Notes: a model not told the origin generated them from the letters alone. A DNA stretch of 64,000 nt from Kribbella pittospori (GCF_004331465.1 NZ_SJKB01000010.1:62001-126000), one strand, 5' to 3'; counted from the first letter of the stretch, positions 26,402 to 35,572 are shown. Made by a program: numbers and translations.

Positions 26402-27010
26402 GTGGGCAAGGGTGAGGAGACCCGCTCCGCAGTGCTGGACGAGGCTGCGCGTGTGGTCAGTGCAAGCGGCTTGAGCGGTCTGACGATCGGCCTGCTGGCC
26501 GATCGGATGCAGCTGTCCAAGAGCGGCCTGTTCGCCCACTTCCGATCCAAGGAGCAGTTGCAGGTCGCGGTGGTCGAGCGAGCGGTGGAGTTGTACGCCG
26601 AGCGCGTCATCCGACCGGCGCTCAAGGCTCCGCGTGGTGAGCCGCGGTTGCGGGCGCTGTTCGACCGCAAGCTCCGCTGGGACGACGGTGATCTCGCGCT
26701 TCCGGGTGGTTGCTTCTTCGCCAGCGTGTCAGCCGAGCTGGACGACGCTCCGGCTGGCCCGGTCCGCGATCTCGTGGTCAGCGCCGAGCGCGACCATGCC
26801 GAGCTGCTCGCGAACGTCTTCCGGACCGGCATCTCCGAGGGACATTTCCGCGAGGACGCGGACCCGGAGCAGTACGCATACGACATCCGGGGCGTTCTGC
26901 TCTCCTACCACCACGCCAGCCGGCTCCTGGCCGACCCCAAGGCCGAGGACCGAGCGCGCACCGCCTTCGAGGCGCTCCTCCGGGCCGCCCGATCCGATGT
27001 TGTGGAGTGA
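26402..27010 (+). CDS. TetR-family regulator
   Basis: A 202-residue regulator. The N-terminal HTH (GLTIGLLADRMQLSKSGLFAHFRSKEQLQ) is canonical, and the C-terminal half has the TetR_C-type GGCFFASVSAELDD pattern. A GTG at 26402 starts the HTH at a normal distance; the longer frame upstream overlaps marR. It precedes an alpha/beta hydrolase by 6 bases, suggesting it controls that gene or is coregulated with it. Confidence 0.88.
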   Translation: MGKGEETRSAVLDEAARVVSASGLSGLTIGLLADRMQLSKSGLFAHFRSKEQLQVAVVERAVELYAERVIRPALKAPRGEPRLRALFDRKLRWDDGDLALPGGCFFASVSAELDDAPAGPVRDLVVSAERDHAELLANVFRTGISEGHFREDADPEQYAYDIRGVLLSYHHASRLLADPKAEDRARTAFEALLRAARSDVVE

Positions 27011-27016
27011 GTTGTC

Positions 27017-27916
27017 GTGGCCAAGAAAAGCACGAACGTTCGGTTGCTGAATCTCGTCTTCGGGCTGTCCGAGCGCCTCGCGCCACCGATTGGCACGGCG
27101 TTGCTCAACCGGATCTGGTTCAGCATCCCCGCCGTACCGGAGAAGGCGCGGCGGCCGCGGGGCGAGTTGCCAACGCCGACGCCGTTCGAGGTCGGGACAC
27201 TCCGCGGGCGGTCGTACGGCGAGGGGCCGGCGATCTACCTCGTCCACGGCTGGGGTGGGTGGGGCCTGCAGTTGGCGGCGTACATCCAGCCGCTGGTCGA
27301 CCAAGGCTTCCGAGTCGTCACGTACGACGCACCGAGCCACGGCGACTCAGGCCCCGGGCCAGAGGGCAGGTCCGCGTCGACGCTCCTCGAGATCGCCGAC
27401 GCGCTCACCGCGGTCGTTGCCGCGCAGGGACCGGCGTACGGCGTGATCGCGCACTCTGCCGGTGCGACGTCCACTGCCCTCGCGCTGCGGGACGGGCTGG
27501 AGGTGGAGCGGCTTGTGTTCGTGGCGGCCGCGACCGACTTCGTCGTGACACTTGATCAAATGCAAGCGGCCCTCGGCTTCGGTCCGCGGATCCGGCGTGG
27601 GTTCGAGCGGAGGTTCGAGACGCGCTTCGGTCCGATGAGCTCGTTCCAGATGGGCGCGATCGTCGCCGAGATCGCTGCCGGCCGGGCGCTGCCGCCATTG
27701 CTCCTGATCCACGATCGCTCCGACGCGGAGACGCGGTACCAGGGCAGCGCCGACCTGGTCGGCGATTGGCCGGGCGCGCGGCTGGAGACCTCCGAGGGAC
27801 TCGGGCATCGGCGGGTGCTGCGGGACCCGGACCTGGTGAAGCAGGCGGTCGGGTTTCTCGCGGAGCGGGCGCCCGGCGGCGGCGCGGGCGGTGGGCGAGA
27901 GATGATGTGGGAGTGA
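27017..27916 (+). CDS. Alpha/beta hydrolase
   Basis: A 299-residue alpha/beta hydrolase with an N-terminal helical extension, the HGWGGWG oxyanion segment, nucleophile serine in AHSAGA (about residue 157) and the late His in GLGHRRVL. It starts at GTG 27017, 6 bases after the TetR gene, and its TGA overlaps the GTG of dapC (GTGA), so it is coupled to both neighbours. The acid residue is probably Asp in HDRSD. Substrate is unknown. Confidence 0.84.
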   Translation: MAKKSTNVRLLNLVFGLSERLAPPIGTALLNRIWFSIPAVPEKARRPRGELPTPTPFEVGTLRGRSYGEGPAIYLVHGWGGWGLQLAAYIQPLVDQGFRVVTYDAPSHGDSGPGPEGRSASTLLEIADALTAVVAAQGPAYGVIAHSAGATSTALALRDGLEVERLVFVAAATDFVVTLDQMQAALGFGPRIRRGFERRFETRFGPMSSFQMGAIVAEIAAGRALPPLLLIHDRSDAETRYQGSADLVGDWPGARLETSEGLGHRRVLRDPDLVKQAVGFLAERAPGGGAGGGREMMWE

Positions 27917-29016
27917 TCTTCGAGACCTCCAGCCGGCTGCCGGACTTCCCATGGGACAAGCTCGCCCCCTACAAGCAGAAGGCGGCCGAGCATCCCGACG
28001 GCATCGTCGACCTGTCCATCGGCAGCCCGGTGGACCCGGTGCCGGACCTGGTGAAGAAGGCGCTCGCGGACGCGGCCGACGCCCCGTCGTACCCGACCAC
28101 CATCGGTACGTCGACCGCGCGGCAGGCTGCGGTGGACTGGATGACGCGCCGTCTCGATGTCACCGGAGTGGACCCGCAGACCGGCGTACTGCCCGTGATC
28201 GGCACCAAGGAGCTGATCATGCTGCTGCCGACACTGCTCGGCATCGGTGCTGGCGACACCGTCCTCATCCCGGACCTCGCCTACCCGACGTACGAGGCCG
28301 GCGCTGCGCTGGCCCGCGCGACCAGCGTGCCGGTCAGCGATCCGACGACGTACGACGGACCGGTGCGGGTCGCGTACCTGAACTCGCCGCGGAACCCGAC
28401 CGGTGAGATCACCTCCGCCGACGACCTGCGCCGGGCGGTCGAGTGGGCGCGGGCGAACGACGTACTGCTGGTCAGCGACGAGTGCTACCTCGAGTTCGGC
28501 TGGGACGAGCGGCCGCTGTCCGTGCTGCACCCGGACGTGTGCGGTGGCAGCTTCGACAACCTGCTGGCGGTGCACTCGCTGTCCAAGCGGTCCAACCTGG
28601 CCGGGTACCGCGGCGGCTTCGTGGCCGGTGACGAGACGGTGGTGTCCGAACTGCTTGCCGTACGCAAGCACGCCGGGCTGATGGTGCCGTCGCCGATCCA
28701 GGCTGCGATGGCGGCTGCCTTTGCCGACGACGTGCATGTGGACGAGCAGCGGGCTCGTTACCTGCGGCGCCGGTCCGTGCTGCGGGATGCGCTGACCGAT
28801 GCGGGCTGGGCGATCACGCTGTCCAACGGTGGGCTGTACCTGTGGGCCGAGCACCCGTTGTACGACGCCTATGGGTCGGTCGGAGCGCTCGCGGACCGCG
28901 GCATTCTGGTTGCGCCGGGCGCCTTTTACGGTACGGCGGGGGAGCGGAATGTGCGGGTGGCACTGACCGGCACGGACGAGCGGATCGACGCCGCGGTGAA
29001 GAGACTCCAGGAATAA
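27913..29016 (+). CDS. dapC: N-succinyldiaminopimelate aminotransferase DapC
   Basis: A 367-residue class I/II PLP aminotransferase. The opening LPDFPWDKLAPYKQKAAEHPDGIVDLSIGSPVDPVPDLV is that of actinobacterial DapC (here cut into adjoining motifs: FPWDKLAPYKQKA, GIVDLSIGSPVDPVP). The PLP lysine is in SLSKRSNLAGYR and the cofactor aspartate in VSDECYLEFG. It makes succinyl-LL-diaminopimelate precursor in lysine and peptidoglycan synthesis. The fdxA neighbour seen in mycobacteria is absent. It overlaps the hydrolase by 4 bases (GTGA). Confidence 0.86.
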   Translation: MIFETSSRLPDFPWDKLAPYKQKAAEHPDGIVDLSIGSPVDPVPDLVKKALADAADAPSYPTTIGTSTARQAAVDWMTRRLDVTGVDPQTGVLPVIGTKELIMLLPTLLGIGAGDTVLIPDLAYPTYEAGAALARATSVPVSDPTTYDGPVRVAYLNSPRNPTGEITSADDLRRAVEWARANDVLLVSDECYLEFGWDERPLSVLHPDVCGGSFDNLLAVHSLSKRSNLAGYRGGFVAGDETVVSELLAVRKHAGLMVPSPIQAAMAAAFADDVHVDEQRARYLRRRSVLRDALTDAGWAITLSNGGLYLWAEHPLYDAYGSVGALADRGILVAPGAFYGTAGERNVRVALTGTDERIDAAVKRLQE

Positions 29017-29085
29017 CAGAACTTCCACGTCTTGTGCGACGTCCTCTTCAATGGGTAGATGATTCCCTGGGGAGGGGACGTGCAC

Positions 29086-30480
29086 ATGAAGATGTGGCGA
29101 TCTGTCGGGGTGGCGGGGACTGCTGTCGTGCTGGTGCTGGGGTTGCTCCCGGCCGGAGCGCAGGCGGCCGACGAGCCTACGCCTGAGGTGGCGGCAACGA
29201 CTCCTGCGGTCACGCCGCCGCCTGAAGCATTACCTGAGACGCCTCCGCCGGTTGAGAAGCCGGTTGAGACTCCGCCGCCGAGTGAGCCGCCGTCGTCGGC
29301 TGCCTTGGAGGAGCCGACGCCTACGCCGACTCCCAGGCCCGCCGCGGCGCCGGAGTGGTCGATCACGCTGAACCAGCCGGCTGCCTCGTGGGAGGACCGG
29401 CCCGTGGTGTTCACCGGCGCGATCAGCAAGCCGATCACCGGTTCCTACATCACACTGTGGCAGAGCGTCTCGGGCTCTTGGGTCCTGCGTGGCGCGACCC
29501 GGACCACGACCGGCGGGGTCTACAAGTTCAGCTTCACCTCGCCGTACCCAGGGACCTGGGCGTTCCGCACCATCATCGGGGCGAAGGACACCACGTCGCT
29601 GGCGATCTCGGCGGCCCGGTCCGTGCCGATCCAGGACCGCAAGATCGTGGTCAACACACCAGCCCCTTGGTACGCGACGCTGACCGGCGCGTCCGTCAGC
29701 GGGCGGACTTGGCCGGCCGAGCCGCACAAGGAACTCGGGGTGCAGCAGTACGTCGGTGGCAAGTGGCTCGCACTGGGCATCACCAAGACGGACGGGTGGG
29801 GCAAATACCTCTTCCGCGTGCCGGACAACGTGCCGGCGACCAGGACCGTGCGGGTGCTGAGCCGTTGGGTCAGCCAGCCCGCGATGGAGTACTCCGCCTC
29901 GGTCAAGATCGTGGTCAAGGCGCACATGAACCCGAAGGTCTACACAGTCACCGCTGCCTCGGTGCCGAACACCTATCGGGCCGGCTGTCCGGTCCGGCCG
30001 TCGTCGTTGCGGCTGCTTCAGCTGAACTACTGGGGCTTCGACCACACGGTGCACCGCGGTGAGCTGATCGTCCGGGATGCCGCCGTACAGAAGATGATCA
30101 CGGCCTGGACGGCGACGTTCGCGGCCAAGTTCCCGATCCGGCAGATGCGGCGGGTGGACCGGTTCGGCGGCAGCGACATCAAGTCGATGGCGGCCGACAA
30201 CACCTCAGCCTTCAACTGCCGCCGCGTCACCGGCAACCCGTACGCGCTGTCGCCGCACTCCTACGGCTGGGCGATCGACATCAACACCGTAGAGAACCCT
30301 TATCTAGCGGCCAACAACGTCTGGTACCCGTCCAACGGGACCGCGTACCGCAACCGCTCGGTGTCACGCCCAGGCATGCTCTACGCCACCAGCACCCCAA
30401 CCAAGTCCCTGATCGCCCAGGGCTACTTCTGGGGCGCCCGCTGGACCAAACCCGACTACCAACACTTCGAACCCAAGTGA
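29086..30480 (+). CDS. Secreted M15-family D-alanyl/L-alanyl peptidase with proline-rich linker
   Basis: A 464-residue secreted protein. A signal peptide (residues 1-27, positively charged KMW.. then hydrophobic VAGTAVVLVLGLLPAG, cleavage after AQA) is followed by a proline/threonine-rich linker (about 30-85), repeated beta-sandwich-like segments, and a C-terminal M15 domain. The zinc ligands are His391 and Asp398 (SPHSYGWAID) with a final His in YQHFE. These enzymes cut peptidoglycan stem peptides. GGGGAGGGG is at 29069-29077; the ATG at 29086 has the best spacing, with GTG 29080 an alternative. Confidence 0.87.
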   Translation: MKMWRSVGVAGTAVVLVLGLLPAGAQAADEPTPEVAATTPAVTPPPEALPETPPPVEKPVETPPPSEPPSSAALEEPTPTPTPRPAAAPEWSITLNQPAASWEDRPVVFTGAISKPITGSYITLWQSVSGSWVLRGATRTTTGGVYKFSFTSPYPGTWAFRTIIGAKDTTSLAISAARSVPIQDRKIVVNTPAPWYATLTGASVSGRTWPAEPHKELGVQQYVGGKWLALGITKTDGWGKYLFRVPDNVPATRTVRVLSRWVSQPAMEYSASVKIVVKAHMNPKVYTVTAASVPNTYRAGCPVRPSSLRLLQLNYWGFDHTVHRGELIVRDAAVQKMITAWTATFAAKFPIRQMRRVDRFGGSDIKSMAADNTSAFNCRRVTGNPYALSPHSYGWAIDINTVENPYLAANNVWYPSNGTAYRNRSVSRPGMLYATSTPTKSLIAQGYFWGARWTKPDYQHFEPK

Positions 30481-31610
30481 GAACTCTGACTGGTGCCGCG
30501 GCACTAGGCGCTCCCGCGCTGCGAGCTGCTGCCGCGGTGCGGGCTGGTGCTGAGGTGCTGGTTCGTGCTGCGGTGCTCGGTGGTGCGGGGGTGCTGGCTG
30601 GTCGTGCGGTGCGGGCTGGTGCTGTGGTGGTAGCTGGTCGTGCGGTGTTCGGTGGTGCCGGGGTGCTGGCTGGTCGTGCGGTGTTCGGTGGTGCCGGGGT
30701 GCTGGCTGGTCGTGCGGTGCGGGCTGGTGCTGTGGTGGTAGCTGCTCGTGCGGTGTTCGGTGGTGCGGGGGTGCTGGCTGGTCGTGGGGTGCGGGCTGGT
30801 GCTGCGGTGCTGGCTGGTCGTGCGGTGTTCGGTGGTGCTGTGGTGTTTGCTGTGGTGCTGGTGGGTTGCAGTGCTGACCCGCCGCAGCCGCAGGCTGCTG
30901 GGACGCCGCCTGCCAGCACTCCCGCACCTACGCCTCCGCCAACGGGCGGTGGCACGGTGCCGGTGCCTACCAACACCCTGAGCACGGTCAAGCCAACGGA
31001 TGCCGCCGTACCGCCGGAGCTACCGGAGGAGGCGACCGCACCCCCACCCGCCTCGGCCGGTCCGCTCAGCGCTCGCAACCTCCCGGCGCCTACCAAGCTC
31101 GGGGCCGGCTGGAAGACGTACGTCGACCCTGGTGGTTCCGAGGCTGGGTTCCTCGGCAACAAGACCTGGACCCGCCAGCGCGAGCCACACCAGGCCGCCT
31201 TCGAGGCACTCCCGGCCGGCTGTGCCGGTCAACTGCCTTCTAGTTCGCTCCCGGTCCCGCAGTACGCCCTCCAAGCGACATACCGCACCGCCGCCGGCCT
31301 GCCCGCCACCGCTCTGCTCCTACGCTTCAACGGGGCCCAGGAGGCTGCCGCCTACTACAACGGCTACCACTCCCGCATGACCGCCTGCGGCACCGGCGGC
31401 GACCTCTCCGTCACCCAACTCTGGACCGAGGACACCGCCACAGCAGCCACCCGCCAGTACGCCGGCGCAGAGTCCTACACCGACATCTCAGTAGTCCAAG
31501 GCCGCACAGTCGCCCTCCTGGCCGCCACCGCCACCACCCCACCCCCCTCCCAATCCACCTGGTCCCGCACCGCCACCCCCGCCCTCAAATCCACAATCGA
31601 CACCCCCTAA
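30477..31610 (+). CDS. Lipoprotein with repeat-expanded N-terminal region
   Basis: A 377-residue protein that begins at GTG 30477, overlapping the peptidase stop. It ends its hydrophobic part in a lipobox (LVGC, Cys131). The proposed mature part starts with a Pro/Thr-rich linker (about 132-190), then a compact domain with two Cys (GCAG, ACGTG). A normal lipoprotein signal is 18-30 residues; here about 96 residues of near-identical 12-residue units precede the box. A later GTG inside the repeats (for example V111 region) could be the real start. Function of the mature domain is not recognised. Confidence 0.68.
   Translation: MRTLTGAAALGAPALRAAAAVRAGAEVLVRAAVLGGAGVLAGRAVRAGAVVVAGRAVFGGAGVLAGRAVFGGAGVLAGRAVRAGAVVVAARAVFGGAGVLAGRGVRAGAAVLAGRAVFGGAVVFAVVLVGCSADPPQPQAAGTPPASTPAPTPPPTGGGTVPVPTNTLSTVKPTDAAVPPELPEEATAPPPASAGPLSARNLPAPTKLGAGWKTYVDPGGSEAGFLGNKTWTRQREPHQAAFEALPAGCAGQLPSSSLPVPQYALQATYRTAAGLPATALLLRFNGAQEAAAYYNGYHSRMTACGTGGDLSVTQLWTEDTATAATRQYAGAESYTDISVVQGRTVALLAATATTPPPSQSTWSRTATPALKSTIDTP
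30555..30842 (+). repeat. Eight 36-bp tandem repeats inside the lipoprotein gene
   Basis: Units encode VLAGRAVFGGAG or VLAGRAVRAGAV variants, residues 27-122; a half unit (VRAGAE) precedes them from 30537. The units alternate F-G-G and R-A-G versions. Substitutions are few, so the array is probably young or variable in length. The minus strand is Pro/Ala/Thr-rich in one frame, which explains spurious long ORFs there. Confidence 0.9.
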
Positions 31611-31709
31611 CCCACCCCAGCAACCCGCTGTCCCCACCCCCTCCCCACGCCGACTGCAATCACCCCGCCTCCACCCCAGCACCTGCACCTCCAGCGCACT
31701 CACGCCCAA

Positions 31710-32071
31710 CGCTCCACCTCACCGCCTCCAGCGGTTCACCGCCCCGCGTGCACCTCCAGCGCGTCACCCCAGCCCTGCACCTCCAACCCCCACGCCCCAG
31801 CGCCACACGCCCAGCGCCCACACCCCGAGCGCCCCCCACCGCCCGTCGCGTCCTGCGCCCATCGCCTCCACCTCATCGCCTCCGCCCCAACGCTCCACCT
31901 CGCCGCCTCCAGCGGTTCACCGCCCCGCGTGCACCTCCAGCGCGTCACCCCAGCCCTGCACCTCCAGCTCCCACGCCCCAGCGCCACACGCCCCAGCGCC
32001 CTCACCGCCCGTCGCGTCCTGCGCCCATCGCCTCCACCTCATCGCCTCCACCTCATCGCCTCCGCCCCCAA
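31710..32071. repeat. 181-bp direct repeat, about two copies
   Basis: The block starting CGCTCCACCTC at 31710 recurs from 31891 with the same GTGCACCTCCAGCGCGTCA core (31747 and 31928), exactly 181 bp apart. A degenerate partial third copy (AACGGTCCACCTCGCCG) begins near 32072. The short motif CACCTCCAGC recurs several times. Confidence 0.7.
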
Positions 32072-32154
32072 CGGTCCACCTCGCCGCCTCCAGCTCACCG
32101 CACTTCAGGCACTCCCACTCCCGACACCGCAGGCGCCCTATTCGTCTGGCATCT

Positions 32155-32272
32155 GCAACAGAAGCCCGTCAACCTCCGGCGCAGGAGTGCCATGCACGCC
32201 ACCAACTGCAACGGAAGCCCCCTCAACTCCGGCGCCGGAGGCGCCATCTACGCCCACCAACTGGAACGGAAG
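32155..32272. repeat. 53-55-bp direct repeat next to the promoter
   Basis: Units starting GCAACAGAAGCCC (32155), GCAACGGAAGCCC (32208) and GGAACGGAAG (32263) share the pattern TCAAC-TCCGGCGC-GGAG-GCCAT-ACGCC-ACCAACT. The first two are full units, the third only a start. Changes are spread over the units. Confidence 0.6.
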
Positions 32273-32312
32273 TTGTATTACCTTTCAGTATTTGTTGTTT
32301 TACACTCGCGGT

Positions 32313-33467
32313 ATGGGTGACTTCGACCGGTATGCCCGCCTGACCGCGGGTCTCGACGCGCCGCTCGCGGTGGTCGACCTCGCCGCGTTCCGCCGGAACG
32401 CGGACGACCTGGTCCGCCGTGCCGCAGGTACGCCGATCCGGATCGCGTCCAAGTCGGTCCGATGCCGCGCGCTGATCTCCGCCGCGCTCGAGCGCCCCGG
32501 CTTCCACGGCGTGATGAGCTACGCACTCCCGGAAGCCCTCTGGCTGGCGCACAACGGCATCGACGACATCCTGATCGGCTACCCGACCGTGCATCGCACG
32601 GCTCTGCGCACCCTGTCCGAAGACCCCGAGGCCGCAGCCCGGATCACGCTGATGATCGACTCACCCGAGCACCTCGCCTTCATCAAGTCCGCCGCGACCG
32701 GCAACGCCCGCATCCAGGTCTGCCTAGACGTCGACGCCTCGCTGCGCATCTTCGGCCAGCACCTCGGCGTACGTCGTTCGCCCCTCCGCACTCCCGCCGA
32801 CGTCGCTGCCCTTGCCCGCACGGTTGCCGCCGACGACGCCTTCGAACTCACCGGCGTGATGTTCTACGAGGCGCAGATCGCCGGCCTGCCCGACACCTCC
32901 CCAGCCGTCCGCTGGGTCAAGCGCCGCTCGGCCGCCGAGCTCGCCGACCGCCGCGGCGCCGTCGTCGACGCCGTCAAGCAGATCGCTCCGCTGCGCCTCG
33001 TCAACAGCGGCGGCACCGGTAGCGTCGAGATCAGCAGCGCCGACCCTGTCGTCACCGAGGTCACCGCCGGCTCAGGCCTCTACGGCCCGACCCTCTTCGA
33101 CAAGTACGACGTCTTCAAACCCGAGCACGCGGTCGCCTACACCCTCGACGTCGTACGTCGTCCTGCTCCGCGATTCGCCACGCTCTTCGGCGGCGGCTAC
33201 GTCGCCTCCGGACCAGCCAAGAAGTCGCGGCTGCCATCGCCGACCTGGCCGGCCGGGCTGAAACTGTTGGGCACAGAAGGTGCCGGAGAAGTGCAGACTC
33301 CGGTCCTTGGCAGGGCCGCCGAAGGGTTGCATCTTGGAGACCGGGTCTGGATGCGCTACGCGAAGGCGGGCGAAATGCTGGAGCGGTTCGAGGTCGTGCA
33401 CGCGATCGACGGTGACGAGTTGAGCGAGCTCGTCACGTACCGGGGCGAGGGGAAGAACTTCGGATGA
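32313..33467 (+). CDS. PLP-dependent amino acid deaminase/aldolase (alanine-racemase-fold)
   Basis: A 384-residue PLP enzyme of the D-threonine aldolase/D-serine deaminase group. The alanine-racemase-type N-terminal barrel starts with DAPLAVVDLAAFRRNADDLVRR and the PLP lysine is in IASKSVR. The C-terminal part shows GGGYVASGP, and a metal-binding HAIDGDEL-like end. It begins at ATG 32313, right after an AT-rich patch, and its stop overlaps the next start (ATGA). The pair with a sugar-lactone oxidase is a recurring actinobacterial arrangement, but the joint pathway is not known to me. Confidence 0.8.
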   Translation: MGDFDRYARLTAGLDAPLAVVDLAAFRRNADDLVRRAAGTPIRIASKSVRCRALISAALERPGFHGVMSYALPEALWLAHNGIDDILIGYPTVHRTALRTLSEDPEAAARITLMIDSPEHLAFIKSAATGNARIQVCLDVDASLRIFGQHLGVRRSPLRTPADVAALARTVAADDAFELTGVMFYEAQIAGLPDTSPAVRWVKRRSAAELADRRGAVVDAVKQIAPLRLVNSGGTGSVEISSADPVVTEVTAGSGLYGPTLFDKYDVFKPEHAVAYTLDVVRRPAPRFATLFGGGYVASGPAKKSRLPSPTWPAGLKLLGTEGAGEVQTPVLGRAAEGLHLGDRVWMRYAKAGEMLERFEVVHAIDGDELSELVTYRGEGKNFG

Positions 33468-34762
33468 GCACCTGGCGGAACTGGGCCGGCACCGAGTCGG
33501 CCACCGGGGTGGAGATCCTCCGGCCGTCCTCGACCGACGAGCTCGCCGCGATGGTGAAGTCCGCCGCCAAGCAGGGCAAGAAGCTCAAGGCCGTGGGCGC
33601 TGGTCACTCGTTCACCGGCTGCTCCGTGCCCGAGCAGGTGATGATTCGGATGGACAAGCTGTCCTCGATCGTCAACGCAGACAAGGAATCCGGGCGCGTC
33701 ACCGTCGGCGCCGGCACCGGCCTACACAAGCTGAACGCCGGCCTTGCCGCCTTCGACCTCGCGATGGCGAACCTCGGTGACATCGACAAGCAGACCATCT
33801 CCGGCGCCATCTCCACCGGCACTCACGGCACCGGTACGCGCCTCGGCGGCCTCGCCACCCAGGTCGTCGCGCTCGACCTCGTCACCGCGGACGGGTCAGT
33901 GCTGCACTGTTCGGCCGAGGAGAATCCGGACGTCTTCGCCGCGGCCCGTGTCTCGGTCGGCGCGCTCGGCGTGATCAGCTCACTCACGCTGCAGACCGTG
34001 CCGGCGTTCCTGCTGCGTGCGCAGGAGATGCCGTTGCCGCTCACCGAGGTCCTGGACGGCTTCGATGAGCTTGCCGATGGCAACGATCACTTCGAGTTCT
34101 ACTGGTTCCCGCACACCGACCTCGCGCTGACCAAGCGGAACAACCGGGTCGCCACCGGCGTCGGCGCGTCCCCGGTCGGCCGGGTCCGCGGCTGGATCGA
34201 CGACGAACTCCTGTCCAACAAGGTTTTCGAGCTCACCAACCGCGTCGCGGTCAAGCAGCCCGGCCTGGTTCCGCGCATCAACCGGATCGCGTCCCGCGCG
34301 TTGTCGGCCCGCGAGTACGTCGACGCGTCGTACAAGGTGTTCTGTTCCGAGCGCAACGTGGTCTTCCGCGAGTCGGAGTACGCCGTACCCCGGGAGAACG
34401 TGGTCGAGGTGATCCGCCGCCTCCGCGAGTGGATCGATGCCTCGGGCGCCCGGATCCCGTTCCCGATCGAGGTCCGCGTCGCCGCCGCGGACGACATCTG
34501 GCTGTCCACCGCGTTTGGCCGCGACACGGCATACGTCGCGATCCACCAGTACCACCGCCTGGCGCACACCGCCTACTTCGGTGCCTTCGAACGCATCGTC
34601 GCCGACTACAACGGCCGCCCGCACTGGGGCAAGCTCCACACGCTCACCGCCGCGGATCTCCGCACGCGCTATCCGCACTTCGAGGACTACCTCGCCGTCC
34701 GCTCTCGTCTGGACCCGACTCACACGTTCACCAATCCCTACACCCGCCAGGTCTTCGGCTGA
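33464..34762 (+). CDS. FAD-linked D-arabinono-1,4-lactone oxidase-type enzyme
   Basis: A 432-residue VAO-family oxidase. The FAD-binding half has KAVGAGHSFTGCS (His is the usual site of covalent FAD), GAGTGLHKLN and QTISGAISTGTHGTG. The C-terminal ALO domain ends with RPHWGKLHTL and PYTRQVFG, where HWGK is the family signature. Such enzymes oxidise aldonolactones or alditols at the cost of oxygen. It is coupled to the deaminase/aldolase gene by a 4-bp overlap. The substrate cannot be set from sequence. Confidence 0.88.
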   Translation: MSTWRNWAGTESATGVEILRPSSTDELAAMVKSAAKQGKKLKAVGAGHSFTGCSVPEQVMIRMDKLSSIVNADKESGRVTVGAGTGLHKLNAGLAAFDLAMANLGDIDKQTISGAISTGTHGTGTRLGGLATQVVALDLVTADGSVLHCSAEENPDVFAAARVSVGALGVISSLTLQTVPAFLLRAQEMPLPLTEVLDGFDELADGNDHFEFYWFPHTDLALTKRNNRVATGVGASPVGRVRGWIDDELLSNKVFELTNRVAVKQPGLVPRINRIASRALSAREYVDASYKVFCSERNVVFRESEYAVPRENVVEVIRRLREWIDASGARIPFPIEVRVAAADDIWLSTAFGRDTAYVAIHQYHRLAHTAYFGAFERIVADYNGRPHWGKLHTLTAADLRTRYPHFEDYLAVRSRLDPTHTFTNPYTRQVFG

Positions 34763-34817
34763 CGGGCTCGCGCGCGAGGTGGTGTTCGAGGTGACGCGGC
34801 GCGGGTAGCCTGCGGGC

Positions 34818-35540
34818 ATGACTGACGTGGAGGGGCTGCAGCCGGTCGACGAGGACTGGCACAAGGCGTTGGCGGTGATCGCTCACCCGGACGACATGGA
34901 GTTCGGGTCGGCGGCTGCTGTGGCGCGATGGACGGCGCAGGGGAAGGAGGTCGTGTACTGCCTCCTGACGTCCGGTGAGGCGGGGATCGACGGGATCCCG
35001 CCGGAGAAGTCCGGACCGTTGCGCGAGGCCGAACAACTCGAGTCGTCGCGGATCGTCGGCGTCTCGCAGGTCGAGTTCCTCGGCCAGCCGGACGGCACGA
35101 TCGAGTACGGCGTCCCGCTCCGCCGTGTGATCGCCGAGGTGATCCGGCGGCACCAGCCGGAGATCGTGATCACGAACAACTTCCACGACACCTGGGGCGG
35201 CGACGGCAACCTCAACCAGGCCGACCACATCAACACCGGCCGCGCCACGATCGACGCCGTCCGCGACGCGGCCAACCGGTGGATCTTCCCCGACGTGGGT
35301 GAGCGCTGGGGCGGCGTACGGCAGGTCTGGGTCGCGGGCTCACCCAACGCCAAGCACGCCGTCGACACCACCGACACCTTCGACATCGGCGTCCAGTCCC
35401 TGAACGCCCACAAGGCCTACATCGAAGGCCTGAACTGGCCCCACTTCGACCCCACCGAATTCCTGGAAGGCGTCTCCCGCCCCGCCGGCACCCACCTAGG
35501 CACCCGCTACGCCACCCGCTTCGAAGTAGTCACCCCGTAG
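34818..35540 (+). CDS. PIG-L/LmbE-family deacetylase
   Basis: A 240-residue zinc-dependent N-deacetylase. The zinc motif AHPDDMEFG is at residues 22-30 (His-Pro-Asp-Asp) and a later ADHINTGRATIDAVRDAANR holds the third ligand His. The family deacetylates N-acetylglucosamine derivatives, for example mycothiol (MshB) or glycolipids. No mycothiol gene is beside it, so the substrate is unclear. ATG 34818 fits the family start. Confidence 0.87.
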   Translation: MTDVEGLQPVDEDWHKALAVIAHPDDMEFGSAAAVARWTAQGKEVVYCLLTSGEAGIDGIPPEKSGPLREAEQLESSRIVGVSQVEFLGQPDGTIEYGVPLRRVIAEVIRRHQPEIVITNNFHDTWGGDGNLNQADHINTGRATIDAVRDAANRWIFPDVGERWGGVRQVWVAGSPNAKHAVDTTDTFDIGVQSLNAHKAYIEGLNWPHFDPTEFLEGVSRPAGTHLGTRYATRFEVVTP

Positions 35541-35572
35541 TACGAGGCGATCGAGGACTGGCGTGCCGCGAT

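Larger units (their letters stand above)
31611..32312. other. 702-bp C-rich repeat tract without a clear gene
   Basis: This stretch is strongly C-rich and T-poor on the plus strand, with no convincing coding frame. It holds a 181-bp direct repeat and a 53-55-bp repeat (listed separately). Low-complexity Pro/Ala-type frames on both strands are repeat artefacts. The last 35 bases before the aldolase start are AT-rich (TTGTAT, TACACT), so a promoter may lie there; spacing is not ideal. Confidence 0.6.

Noticed and set aside
30281-31162. A Pro/Ala/Thr-rich minus-strand ORF over the lipoprotein repeats
   Set aside because: Produced by the 36-bp repeats read backwards; the plus strand has the lipobox and the GTGA coupling to the peptidase gene.
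31736-32005. An 89-codon minus-strand ORF in the C-rich tract
   Set aside because: Made only of repeat units (CRAGVTRWRCTRGGEPLEAARW type); no start context and no conserved pattern.
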